A DNA stretch of 64,000 nt. It comes from Spirodela intermedia (Eukaryota > Streptophyta > Magnoliopsida > Alismatales > Araceae). How positions within the stretch are numbered: position 1 is the stretch's first letter; every line of letters starts with the position of its first letter. The DNA is taken from contig LR746264.1 of NCBI GenBank assembly GCA_902729315.2, positions 8,897,878 through 8,961,877 on the forward strand, written 5' to 3'. The notes beneath the pieces were generated by a model, which was not told where the DNA came from, searched no databases, and worked only from the letters and a program-made list of their open reading frames with translations. Made by a program: the position numbers and the translations under genes. Of the stretch, positions 49,380 through 62,463 are shown piece by piece.

Positions 49380-52300
49380 ATGTTCGCCAAACGCCTTTTT
49401 CAGAAGGCCAGACTGCAGGTAACTTATTCGTGACGGATTGCGTGGGTTTGTGATCGTGATATCCCACAGTCGAGTCCCGTCGAGAGACATTTGGTCTATG
49501 GCTTGGTGTTAATTGTCTACCTCTAAACGGGTGTTAACTCCGACACACCCCCCTCCCCCGGTGCCACTGAAAACGAATACGCTTCCACGGATCTACAGTC
49601 GACGATGTCGTAATGGTTGACTTTCAGCCGGGTCGAAGGTAATCAGCAGACTAAAACAAAAGAACGGGACGACGAACCCGACAAATTTTTACATTGCACC
49701 GCCGTTCCCCTACGGTCTGTTGTATCGCCTTACAAAATGCGTTCCGTTTTGATGTCATGCATCGGAGATTGATTAGAGGATTCTCTATGAGGAATGGTGC
49801 ATGTACGTCACAACTAGAGTCATTTGTCTGGAAGATCTGCAGGACTCAGAGGAATGATGCTAAATCAGTTCGGAGTTGACTGATAAAAACCATACTCAGA
49901 CGCTTGAATGCCCGGAATTCATGATTCTCTGATTTCACTTTCTAATAAAGTTACAGTGTAAGGCTGTTCATGTCCGTCACAAACATGATCAATGCGTTTC
50001 TTTTGTTTACGTTTTCGGTTTGGCCTTATGCTGGACAAGGAGCCCTACAAAAGAGGAAAACCAAGCTAGATTTACAACAATAAGGGGAAATTATTCGTTA
50101 AAGTTGGGTTTCGAGGTTTCTCTGTTGTCATGGAATAGGTTTATGCCATGTTGGATCCAGAAAAAGGAGTTTTCTGTTATATCTATTTGTCGCATAGAAA
50201 TGTTTCTTAGAATATTTCGTGTCTAAGAAGAAAGAGTGGGTGATTACTATAGAGGGCCCGAAGGATAAATGGATAATGTTCCTGTCACTTTGCATGGAAA
50301 ATGGAAATTAGCGGACGCATAGCCTGATTTTCTTTTTATGGTTAAGTATCTGTCATTCATGAGGGTTGGAGTTTAGCATATCGTCTATATAATGTGGCTT
50401 TTGCGGCCATAATGTCTTTTATTATTGGATTTGGCTCTTGCCAACCTTTTCCTCTCTATAGGCCAAAAACAGTATCGACTACCTTTCCAAGAAAGAGGAA
50501 ATGGGTTCAGGAATAGGAAGTTACAAAATTGCCGACTCATATTTGACAGTTAAGTCTCAGTTGAATGGTGTATTTTGTGAGCATTCTTGGGATCCTTTAC
50601 TAAAGTTCCGGCTACTGGGGTAAGTGTCATGGCAGCGAAGTACGTTTGACATGAATAAGAATAGATAATATTAAAGTAAAGAAAAATATTGCCCTACCTC
50701 ATCCTTCGATTGTAAAAAATCGTTGTTTATAATTTTAGGATCTATATTTGTCTTCGAAGGGAAACATTTGTAGGCATCTGGTGTTTTGCATCCATCGACA
50801 GTTTTTGATCCTGAAATTCTTTTATGACAATTTCAACCCGATCTGGTAGTTAGCATCAATTTCCTAGCGTGGATGCCTTTTTGTGTGATACCCTTGTCTC
50901 ACGTTAACAACTTAATGCGTCTAATAACTGAGTTTATGGATATTTGAGATGTTATGCCACTTCTGTGGCTTGAGAACTTGAGAACTTGTCGAAGAGAGAT
51001 TGAGACCAGATAGTGTGGCCGGTGCATAGAGTCATAGACTTTATTGATGTAAGACCAAAAGGAAAGCTGAGAGTTTTTGGTGGAAAATTTCCGGAAAAAT
51101 TCCTCTGGAGAGCACAAAACTGAATTCTCAGGAAGTATGCCATCATCACATGACGGATTTTTGTCATTATGAAATTTGTAGTATCATATTTTAATTTTCT
51201 TATAAAGTGTGCATTCATCTTCACTATCTTTTGATGCAGCATAATTTGCAACATGGAAAGATGAACGTAGCCGATCTGAGTTTACAAATTCCTATCCATT
51301 ATGGCATACCATCCACAGCATCAATCATGGCTTTTGATCCCATTCAAAGTCTCCTGGCAATTGGAACACTGTAAGTCGAAGGCTCTCTCTCTCTCTCTCC
51401 CTCTCCCTACACCATCTCCCGTTCGCACATGGATTATCTCATGATTGGGAACCGTTTAGTTGATGCTATCTCACTTGGCGAACATGCTCATTAATTTCTG
51501 GTCGTCTTCTGTGCCAACTTTAATCAATATGGTGATTTATGGCTGATTTTCCGGTTGATTCTTGATGAGGAGTTTAATGTGATGCATTCTGAGAGTTTAG
51601 CAGACATCGTTCTAAAATGCTAAAAGTTTCCTTGAGTAGGACTATCAGCATTTTAGTGATAATGCCTCTGGACACATGATTATAAAATTTCCTTTAGGTT
51701 TACCTATGTTTGAGTGCCAATGTCTCTGGAAATGAACCTGAACTAGCAGAAGCCTGAACCGGAAATGAACCTGAACTAGGATTTGATGCTTTCAATAAAA
51801 GAATGATTTTATATAAGTTCTAACTTTTGATTAGATTATTAGAGGGTACTTTTAGTTATGTTGGTAGAAAGAATTTCTTTCCCACTCTCTGTTAACTATT
51901 TTTAATTTAAATGATTTTTTTTAATAGCTGTTCCTCAGTAAGAAAACTGTGAGATGTCTTTTTCGTTATGTTAAAATTTTTCTCATCCAACTAGCCTTTT
52001 TCTTTGATATTTTTTTCTGAATAAAATGGTAATCAGATGTGAATCATAAAGGCTTTTATAGTCGAAATTTTAGTCGGAAGCAGTGTTCTGAACACTGCAT
52101 TTTTTACGTTCATCCAAAAGCAGGAATGTAGTTGTTTCTCGTTTTGCTTCTTTCGTATCTAATAAACGATTTTTTTGTGACCCTGAGATTTTAAGCTAAA
52201 TATGCGGTTTAACTCGATGGAATCATCGTTCTCTAGATTACTGCAACCTCTCTTCAAATTCTATATTTTCAATTGGTGAACTATGAACTTTTGATATTTA

Positions 52301-55300
52301 AGTGGGAGAGACAATGGTGGATGGCATTTTTGAGAAAACGAAGCATGTTGTATTCTTCTGGGACGTGGATAGTTTTATGGTCCTAATTTTGTGGACTAGA
52401 TCTCCAACTTGGCTCATTAAAAAAAGTATGATTTATAATATTGTAGTGCAACGTTCTGTGGTATATTTTCTCTATTAGTTGTGAATTGGGAAGTTTGACG
52501 GTGAAATGGGGGAGACAATATGGGAGTTTGTGACATGATTTTAAGACTAAAGTGGGGTTGGAAAGAGACAATAGCATCTACCTTATGTCATCTTAGAAAT
52601 TGAAAGATCGATCGCTCATTTTTATAATCAACAGTGTCCAAGGTTGAATTGATACGTCTGCAAGTGGCATCGTTTGTTGTCATGGCGTTTTTCTTTCACA
52701 GTTGATTCTTTTGTACGATTTCCTTCGGTCTTTTTGTATAGAACCTGTCCTATCTTTGCAAAGTTGCATCTCATAAGGTATATTGTTGATTGAAGTAAAC
52801 TGTATGATAACTATGATATTTTAGGTTGGTTACCAAATTTTAGTGTGTTTTTATCTTCAGGATGTACTTGCATTATATTTTAAGATTGCATGTCGCTACT
52901 TTATTTTAAAATTGAAGCCTTTTAAGTAGGATATATTTGGTGCCATTGCAGGGATGGGAGAATAAAAATAATTGGGGGTGATAATATTGAAGCCCTTCTT
53001 ATATCCCCCCACAAGCTGCCATACAAGTTCTTGGAGGTTCATCATGCACTCTTCAATGGTCAATGAGATTATTTATTAGTCCGGAGGTTGATTTTTTTAA
53101 CTATTATTTATTTTGTAGTTCTTGTGCAACCAAGGATTTCTTATTGGTGTCTCAAACGGAAACGAAATTCAGGTAGTTTGAACGATATTTTTTAAAAATA
53201 TTCTATTAATTTTTGTCCAATAGCTCATCTAACTAATTTTTTTCATCAGAATTGTCTTAGTATTTTCTATTACAAATTCACGTTGTGCATGCCATGCATT
53301 GGCGTTTCTCTAATAAATTGGTCTGCTCACGTGTGAAGTGCATTGTGAAGAATTGTCCTATGTTTGCAAGTTTAGCCGCAATATTTCTGTGAAATCTGGT
53401 TGACATTTGGTCAACATTGTAGTCATAAGCTTTGCCTATTATTGCCGAAAATATGCAGGGAGTTTTCTCCATGGGGGGGTGGGGGGTGAGGAGGCAGATT
53501 GAGTGGATGAGAGAGAGAGAGAGAGAGTAATGCCCATTGGCGAATAGAGATCATGTGGAAAAGGTAAAGCATGGTGGAGAATATGATGCAAGAGGGAGGG
53601 ATCCGTCTTATGTATTTCCGCGTTATCTCTCAGTTTTTATTATTATTCTATTTTGTGTTTTTTAGTCTACCCGACTCTAGGATCGGGCAATCTTGGATTC
53701 CGTTATTTGAGAGCCTGATCATAATCATGGTAATTATGGAGTGTGCAAAGTAAGCCTGATCTACCCTTGTGAATATTTTCCTAGAACCTCTGCTTACTTG
53801 TACCCTCCGCCTGTCAAACATTGAAAGAATATGTATCTTGCTAGATATGTTTTCTCATAAAGTTATCATGTGTTGACGGTAAACATTAGTTATTTTTCGG
53901 TAATGAATGAATATACAAATAATTTATGACAGACTTTTCTCACATCAGGAATTAATTTTATGATGAACACTTGACTGTTCCTGTTCAGCTCAATTTTTTC
54001 TTTATCTGCACATAGAATCTACTTAAGTAACACTATATTAATTTGCTTGCACTAAGTAGGCTACACACGTTTTTTTAGTTCCCGTTGATAGGATCAGATG
54101 AAAAATTAGTTTTTATTGATGATTCTCAGGTTTCCATAGTCATCTCATCGATAGCATGTCATGCACTGTCTAAAATAGTTCTTAACCTTGCTAGGTTTGG
54201 GATCTTGAAAACAGGTGCCTGACCTGTTCCTTTCAATGGGAATACAGCATCACTGCGTTCTCTGTGATCCAGGGGACGTATTTCATGTATGTTTTTGATA
54301 CTGAGATATCCTATCTTATATCTGGTTTCCTTCTGGCTTGAATGGAATATGCAGAGAGGATCCTTTACACCATTGTCCCTTTAAATAGGTACTCTGGAGA
54401 TGAAAACGGGCTTATGTCTGTTTTGAAATTTGATGCTGAGGAAGGGAAGATTCTGCAGTTGCCCTATCATGTTCCTGTGAATGCTGTTAAAGGTAGCAAT
54501 GGACAAACATTAGGTGAAATAATTACTTTTCGTGCATACTTTTCATCCTCCCGAAGTACTCGATCATTAATAGTTTCCTGTTTCTGATTTATTTTTCATT
54601 AGTGAATTCATAATATATATTATGTTCTGTCACCTTCCTCAATTTCTTAGAAAGAATTTCAGCGGAACTTTCTCTTAATTCTTGGCTATTTTCTATTCAT
54701 CGAACTGTTTTTCTTGTGGAATTGCGACCACTGGAATATTATTGAAGTACGAACTGTATAGGATAATTCGCTAGAATGGGATAAGAGATGTGGGAGCACC
54801 GAAGGCCAGAGCAAGTTGGGTATCGACGTTCCATTAGAAAGGAACTGGGGAGGGGAAAGTGCAGTGCGCCATACTGACTAAAACCCAGCCCCTTCCCCAC
54901 CCTAGCCCTGGATCAGTGGATCTTTTTGTGGCTGGCTTCTTCTTTTGTAGTAACTGAGCATTCTCAAAAGGTGAAAAATAAAAAATGGTTTTTTTTCTTT
55001 TATCTGATAAGTTTAGTCGCATGGATGGCTTTGCAGCATCCATGCGTCTTTGCATGAGATGCAGGAATCCACTAGTTTTTTCTTCATTATTGTGAATGTA
55101 GCCGTTCATTTTAAATGCATTCAGGGGATTTTTTGAATAAAATTTCGCGGATAAGGCTGAAACTATAAAATTTGACTGAATACATGGATTGCAGTTCGCT
55201 AATTACAGGTCTATGTGTGAAAGACAGAAGAGATTAGGCCCCCAGATTGATTTGTGATGATGTTATTCATACTAGGACCAGATTGACCAAATGAGAGTGA

Positions 55301-58300
55301 GCCCCAGATTGATCTGTGTTGAACTAATTTAAGAAGGGATCAAATCACTAAAATGAGGTATATGGGATTTTAATGTGGCCAATACACACAAAAACACTAA
55401 GTTCAAATTGGTATTGATAGGTTGTTATGAAAAAGTTATAACCAGAATAAATGTTAAAACCTAATTGATCCTCCATTCCCTAGCATCCCAACCTGGAGCT
55501 GAGCAGATGGTGACTTGCCAGCAGTCGTCAGTAGCAGGAAGAATAGGATCTGGCATCTAGTGGAATTCCACAGCATTCAAAAGAAAATTTAGTTGCCTCT
55601 CTCTTCCATTCTCTTTTCTTCTTCAGTTTTTAGCAGATGTAGGGTGCAGCTTTCTCTTCTTTTAGCAGTGGTAAAGGGGAAATTATTGCCAGAATAGACA
55701 ATGCACCTAAGATTTCCATTTCTAGCCTTTCTTTTCATTTCTTTCAAGGGGGATTCGATCTCTTCTCTCAAAACGGATCAGACATGGATAATTTTGATTC
55801 ATTTTGCCCCTTTTTTTCCCAGTATCTGCCCCGATGTGTAAGCATCCATTTTTCGTTTTCTCATCCAGAATGTATGACTATGGTTATTTATGCAAGTTTT
55901 TCCGTAAGTTTCATTGATTGTAATACGTTCACATGATCCACAGAAGCAGCTACCATTTCATTTTCCAGTCATGCAGCAATAGTAGGAATTCTGCCACAAC
56001 CTTATACCTCTGGGGATAGGTATGCTGCAGGTTGACTTGCTTTCTTTTGCTCATTGCATCTTTTTGTTTTATGTGCATATAATCATTCTTATCTGCTTGC
56101 AATGTGAATTTATTTTTCTGTTTTATTTTATTATTTACAAGTCAATTATGATCAATTTATGGCTCTATGATCTATATTCCCAAGTACCTGGAAAGTATCT
56201 GTCAATTCTTTGACTCTGGCATTAGGGTTCCAACACAGCCGCCAAGAGCAACAGAAAATATGCGCAGGAAAATAACAATTTCACTCTTAGTCGTGTTGTA
56301 CTAAGTACAGACGTTGATGATTCCAACAAGACCCAATGAATCTATCGAACCTCATAGGGACATAACAGAAATAAAGAAAAGTAAGAGACTCAAAAAACAA
56401 AATAGGACAAAATCTATTGAATGTTGGTTCATGAGGTTCATTCATGCCCAACTTGCATGTAATTCTCTGCAATGACGTCCCTGCTAATCCTTTTGTGAAA
56501 ACATCTGCTACTTGTTCTGTTGATCTCACATGAGATATAGAGTTAAATTTCTCTTCAATTTTTTCTTTAGTAAAAATGTCAGTCAACCTCAATGTATTTT
56601 GTCCGATCATGTTGTACAAGATTATGTGCAATGTCCATGGCTGATTTGTTATCATAATACAATCCAATTGCTCTTGAAAGATCGACTTTCAACTCTTTCA
56701 ATAGGCTTCTAATCCACAGAGCTTCACAAATACCTTGAGCCATCACTCTAAATTCTGCTTCAGCACTAGACCTTGCAACAACTTTTTGTTTTTTAGCTCT
56801 CCATGTAACTAAATTTCCTCTAATAATGGAGCAGTAGCCTATGGTAGATCTTCGATCTTAGAGCATGCATAGTCAGCATCAGTATAGAATTTGACTAGTT
56901 TGTCACCTCTAGATTTGTATAAAAGACCCAAGTCAGCCATACCTTTAAGATAAGCCAGTACTCTATATGTGGCTTGAAGATGAATGTCTTTAGGATCATG
57001 CATAAATTGACTCAATAGTCCCACAACAAAGGCAATATATGGTCTAGTGTAATTTAAATATATCAAATTTCCAATTAAATGTTGATATCATCCTCTGTCT
57101 ACTGAAGGATTGTCTTTGCTTGATCTGAGCTTCAGATTAGCTTCTAGAGGAGTGTTAATTGGCTTACATTTCACCTTGTTTGTCTCTTGAAGTAAATCCA
57201 GAATATACTTTTGCTGTGATATAAAAATCCCTTGACGTGAATGAACCACTTCAATGGCTAGAAAATTCTTTAATTTATCTAAAGTTTTGACTTCATATCT
57301 TTGAGATAAATTTGTGATAAGTGCTTTGATTTCTTCTAAATCATTGCCTGAATTATAATATCATCCACATATACAAGGAGTACAGTAACTCCCCTTGTCT
57401 TTGTGTGCTTAATAAATATTGTATGATCTCCATTGCTTTGTAGATATTTCATTTCCTTTATAGCTTGCGTGAATTTACCATACCACGCTCTAGGATACTG
57501 TTTAAGTCCATATAATGTCTTTTTTAGCCGATATACTATTTGTGGTGTGTATGTACTATGTATTTAGAGGTCGCCTATTCCAACGACATTTAAAGATCCA
57601 CCTCCTGTAGTAAAAACTTTTCGCAAGAGAGGACATGCTGTATATGTAATAAATTTTGATTGATCAAGAGTCATATGATCAGTTGCTCCTGTGTCAAGGA
57701 TCCACATCCCACTGTGAGAGTAATCATGAGTATATAACCCAAAAGAAAATGAATTATTTTAATTTTTCCTGGTTAGATGAGTGGAGCTGAGTGCTACTTT
57801 TAATTTTTCCAGCTCCTCACGAATTCTTGCAAGTTCACCAGTATTTACATTTATTTGTTGATTCGTCTCACTCGGTGTTTGCACATTCCCATCCGAGTTT
57901 GAATTTATTGCTACATCTACTTGTCTTGGCCTAGGTGGTTTTTCATATAACTTCTAATAATTCTCTTTATATGGCCTTTCTTCTTATAGTAGTTGCAGAA
58001 TAATGAATCCCGTAAATCAATTTTCTGAGAACGTTGTTGATAAACTTGATTACTATCTCGCTGTTCCCCACAGTTCTACTCCATTGTAGTAATATTCAAA
58101 TCATTTTTGTACTTAAATATAAGTGCAGTATTAATGTTTTTAGACTCATTTCGAATGAGACTAATGTGGTTTACTTCTTCTGCTGAAATTTGCATTGTCT
58201 CATCTAAATCTGGAACTCTCTCTAGATGTAAGATCTGACCCTGAAGATTTTCATACACTGTATTTAATCTCATAAGGAATTTATATAATATGTCCTTCTG

Positions 58301-61300
58301 TATGTACATTTGTTCTTTAGATTCTGGATTTTTTGTTAGTCTATAGTAGTCGATTTCTCTCTAAGTGGATTGTAATTCATATGCATACTTTAGGACAGAC
58401 CTCTCCTCTTGGATGAGGTCTATTGCCTTCCTCACAAGACTGTGGATTCTCCAATCATCATACCTTTTTGAACAACTCCGATGTATACACTCTCATAAAT
58501 ATTTGACTGTTTTCATAAATAAAAAGCGTTCATATATTTCTAGTTTCATGGTGCTCAGTAACCATGTATGAATGATAGCTTCCTCTGATTTCCAACTTCG
58601 GTGTTGTGGGTCAGGTGCTTCTACATGAGGTTCTGTAAGATGATCCTGTAACTCTCAGCCTAGGAGAATCATTTCAATGAATTTTCCCCATTGATATAGA
58701 TTCTTACCATCGAATCTCATTTTTTTCTGATATACCAGGAAGAACTTGATAAAGTTTCTCCCTGTCGCTGGCTGAAATTGACACACTAGCCAAAGTATTT
58801 GAGGATTCTCCACTAGAAGTCATGTGATGTTTCTTGAAATTTCTTCTTCAAGAAATACGAAGTGCTTTAAGAAAAGGGGAACATATGCCAACTACTGCAA
58901 CAATACGAATTATAACAATCACAAGAGATTATAGGCTGCTGTTGAAGTCATTAAATTTCCTTCCACTGATCTTTCAATCTTGAGAGGAGGAATAGGAATT
59001 AACCTGCTCTGATACCATGTCAATTCTTTGACTCCGCGTTAGGGTTCCAACACAGCCACCAAGAGCAACAGAAAATATGTGCAGGAAAAGAACAGTTTCA
59101 TTCCTAGTCGTGCTGTACTTTAGTACAGACATTAATGGTTCCAACAAGACCCAATGAATCCATATCGGATCTCATAAGGACATAACAGAAATAAAGGAAG
59201 TAAGAGACTCAAAAAAAAAAAAGACGAAATCTACTGAATGTTGACAGTATCAATAATGATGATAAAACCGATCTTTCCATCCAACTTTGGTTTAACTTTA
59301 GGAATCGATGTCTTAGGTTTGTGGCAAATCTGAAGACTCATTGTTGGACAAAACTGTTATTACTATTACTTTAGGAATCCCAAGTATAAGCTGTTGCTTT
59401 ATTTCATGGCTCTGCTGCAGCAGGATGGTTGAAACCTTTTCCTTTTAATCTGTATCATGTTAGGATTTATAAGAAGGTTTTGGAAGGATATTCAGCTGAT
59501 GCCTGTATCCATTCTTGCTATTGTATCTTCTGGTCGATATCTGTAACTGATGCCAAGTCGTCCTTGCATAATTCTTATTATTATTTCGTAAACTCCATAA
59601 AATCACAGTCAATCTCCTGTTTCACTTTACCTAGTGGCGAAATTCCTAATCTTCTGTAATTGCGGTCTTCAACTTTTTCACTTGTTCCATCCATTCATCA
59701 TCCATATTTAAATGCCTATGCATAATATAGGATGTAAGGACATCGCCAGTTGGTTCATTGTTCCTATCTAGGTGTTCTTTTTGCAGGTATGGGAGAAGAG
59801 ATCCGTGTGTGTATTATGCACGTGCGCATACACATACACATACACATACACATTCACACAAATATATGTGTGATTTATGGACCAATACTTTTTAGTTTGT
59901 AAATATGAGAGATATTAATAAAATCTCCAACCCTGAGTCTTTAGTATCAATCAATTCATATATCCATTAATATCCATTAAATATTTCTACTGAGATGTAG
60001 AAAGTTATATTAATTTAATTTGATTAATAGTATGCATCATGATGCCCCAGGGCCCAAAATATATTTTTTTGTGCAGAGTTCTTATTGCATATGAAGAAGG
60101 AGTGTTGATTCTCTGGGACATTTCTGAGAACTATGTTGTTGCTGTCAGAGGCCATACTCGTTTGCAGTTGAAAAGTGAAGGATTGAATGATTCTTCAAAT
60201 ACTGTAGGCAGTGACCTTCAAAGTACATCTGACAGTGAACAGGAGGCAAAGGAGATTTGTTCCCTATGTTGGGCATCGACTACTGGGTCCCTTCTTGCTG
60301 TAGGCTACGTTGATGGAGATATATTATTATGGAGCATGTCATCGGAAATGGACTTGAAGAATGAGGATGCTAGGCTCTTATCTAACAATGTCGTTAAGCT
60401 GGAACTATCATCTGGAGGGCGAAGGTTGCCTGTTATTGTCTTAAATTGGTCTACAGATAGTACATCAGACAATGATCATGGAGGAAAGCTTTTTGTTTAT
60501 GGAGGTGATGAAATAGGATCTGAAGAAGTCTTAACGGTTCGAACTTTCACTTTTTAGCTTTGTTTGCATTATGTTCATACTAGTTTCTGAATTTGCTTCA
60601 CCAGATATAATCACTTAGTAACAACCAGCAGAATGTTTAGAACATACTTATTGAACATCTGTGGCATTAGTTGTATTGCCTATTAGATGATAAATATTCT
60701 GTTTTCATTTTGAATTTCAACTTAGAATAATTTTAATATTACATAGATTGTTTTGTGTATAATTGCTTCCTGAACACACTACCTTCATTCCTCTTTTGAA
60801 AAAATATCTACTTGAAATGTATGCCATCCTTTGCAATTTGGAAACATCATCTATGCCGGTTCAATGATTTTTAGCAGATCAACTCTGGGAAAGTTTATTT
60901 ATTGGATCCAATGAACAAGATAAATAGACCTTTATGTAAAAGAAAAAACTGTCCTTTTGTTGGATAACTGAGAGGCTATTATCTTACTGGCCATTAGAAG
61001 TTCGTTCTGAGAGAAGGCGCGTGTAAGAAATATTTTTCATTCTGTTCTTGTAGCAAGGAGTGAGGCATATTGTTAAAAATATTTCTTTCCTTGTGGGCGG
61101 CTAAGCATCGTATGGTCTTTTTCATTTTCTTCAGGTATCGCCATCCTAAAACCATATATGTTGGCACATATTAGGTCAATGCAATTCTTAGCCGCACTGT
61201 TCTGCTTCTTGTCTTTTCTATACTAAAATTAATCCCAGGTAATGATATTCTACACAAAATAATTCCATAGAAACCCCATACGTTCTTATGCTCGTAAACT

Positions 61301-62463
61301 TCAAAAACTAGCCATAGTTGTCAACCATTGTGACGCAGATATGTGATTTTTTATTAAATCATTGGATAGCTTTGTGCTAAATCATGTTTAATGCTGCAGG
61401 TCTTAAGTCTTGATTGGTCATCTGGGATAGAGAGAGTAAAATGTGTTGCTCGTGTGGATCTTGCACTACATGGGTCCTTTGCTAACATGGTATTAGTACC
61501 CAAACCAGGGGGCATGGAGAATACTCCGGCTGCTGCCGTCTTTATTTTGTCTAATCCTGGACAACTTCATGTGTACGACATTTCTTCACTATCTGATTCA
61601 AGATCCCAGGAGGCCAAAACTGGCATTATTGCAAATAAGTTTCCTTTGGTGATACCGACCTCTGATCCTTGTGTGACAGTCACAAAATTCTTCTTATTAC
61701 CTACTGAAGGAGATTCGTATAGGGTGCTCTCAAAGGTATTTTACGTGGCAGTAATTCCACGCCAAATAATACATCAATTTGGCTTTCCCTGATGTACTGC
61801 ATTCTGTAATAACCAGTTTTGGTCACCTTGCCCTTCTCTCACGCAGAAAGAGTATGCTAAGAGAACGAAGGGAACACCCTCGTTGTTGATGGACATGAGA
61901 TGGCCTTTGACTGGTGGAGTCCCCAGTGAGTTATTATTTGACGAAGATATTGGTGTTGAGAGAATATATGTGGCGGGCTATCAAGATGGGTCTGTACGAA
62001 TCTGGGATGCTACACATCCAGTTTTTATTCTGCTTCATGTCATTGTGGGAAAAGTAAGCTATTCATTACAAACGATGTTTAGGTTTTGTTCAAGGCTTGT
62101 AAAGAGTTTTACAACATGGCACAATATGCTGCACTGTTTTTTTAACATAAAAATTAGAATCAGCAATCATGACTGTTGTATGACCATCAGGTGAATGGTG
62201 TGGAGTTGCCAGATGGAATATCCTTGGCATCAGCGTTGGATTTTTCTGCTGCTAGTATCTGTTTGGCTGTTGGAAGTGAAAGTGGTCTGGTTAGAAGAGT
62301 TCTTCAGCATCACATTTGCCTCTTTTCATAGACTGATTAGTCTTTCATTCAATATTTATGTTTTTTTATTCTGCATATGCGTAGGTGTTTCTGTATGACC
62401 TATGCGCGACCAGGACCACTGATAAGCAGACTTTTCACTTTGTTAGTGAAACCAAGCGTGAAG
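49380..62463 (+). CDS. WD40 protein of the Lgl/tomosyn class, N-terminal ~587 aa (continues past window)
   Basis: Plant relatives of Lgl/tomosyn are WD40 proteins linked to SNARE binding and secretion; that role is inferred here from the family. Exons: 49380-49418, 51240-51370, 52952-53036, 53119-53172, 54195-54286, 54389-54492, 55944-56019, 60077-60536, 61400-61735, 61847-62053, 62191-62289 and 62385-62463. All join in frame and the last ends one base into a codon at a GTGATT donor, so the rest is beyond 64000. The start MFAKRLFQKA is typical of the plant family. Next come IHYGIPSTASIMAFDPIQSL and LLAIGTLDGRIKIIG, then WD-type repeats such as VLIAYEEGVLILWDI, AVGYVDGDILLWSM and VAGYQDGSVRIWDA. 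Intron 7 (56020-60076) contains a copia element on the opposite strand. Later plant exons, including any SNARE-like tail, are not visible in 62464-64000. Confidence 0.92.
56200..56427 (-). repeat. 3' LTR of the copia element
   Basis: About 228 bp, very similar to the LTR at 59019-59246, with scattered substitutions and small gaps. Its inner end reads ATGTTGGTT where the other copy has ATGTTGACA. Confidence 0.9.
59007..59018 (-). other. Primer-binding site of the copia element
   Basis: On the minus strand it reads TGGTATCAGAGC, a perfect 12-base match to the complement of the plant initiator Met-tRNA 3' end, directly adjacent to the 5' LTR. Confidence 0.92.
59019..59246 (-). repeat. 5' LTR of the copia element
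   Basis: 228 bp with terminal TGTCAA and TTGACA inverted hexamers. The primer-binding site abuts its inner edge. Confidence 0.92.
59824..59862. repeat. (ACACAT)n repeat
   Basis: About five near-perfect ACACAT/ACATAC hexamers in the right part of WD40 gene intron 7, followed by a short TATATGTGTG stretch. Confidence 0.85.

Larger units (their letters stand above)
56200..59246 (-). mobile_element. Deleted Ty1/copia LTR retrotransposon in WD40 gene intron 7
   Basis: A 3047 bp element bounded by TGTCAA..TTGACA and flanked by an exact 5 bp target duplication GTATC (56195-56199 and 59247-59251). It lies antisense to the host gene. In its own direction (right to left) there are a gag-like stretch (about 58900-57800), the protease motif WILDTGATDHMT (about 57700), then at once the reverse transcriptase with LLVYVDD (about 57370-57390). 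The RNase H end follows (56840-57066 with LVKFYTDADYA, and about 56400-56560 with QVADVFTKGL). Integrase is missing: protease and reverse transcriptase are only ~150 bp apart, where a full element has over 1 kb. Stops interrupt the frames, so it is non-autonomous. Confidence 0.93.

Noticed and set aside
59007-59018. Piece of an initiator tRNA gene
   Set aside because: Only the 12-base complement of the tRNA end is present, abutting an LTR; it is a retroelement primer site, not a tRNA gene.
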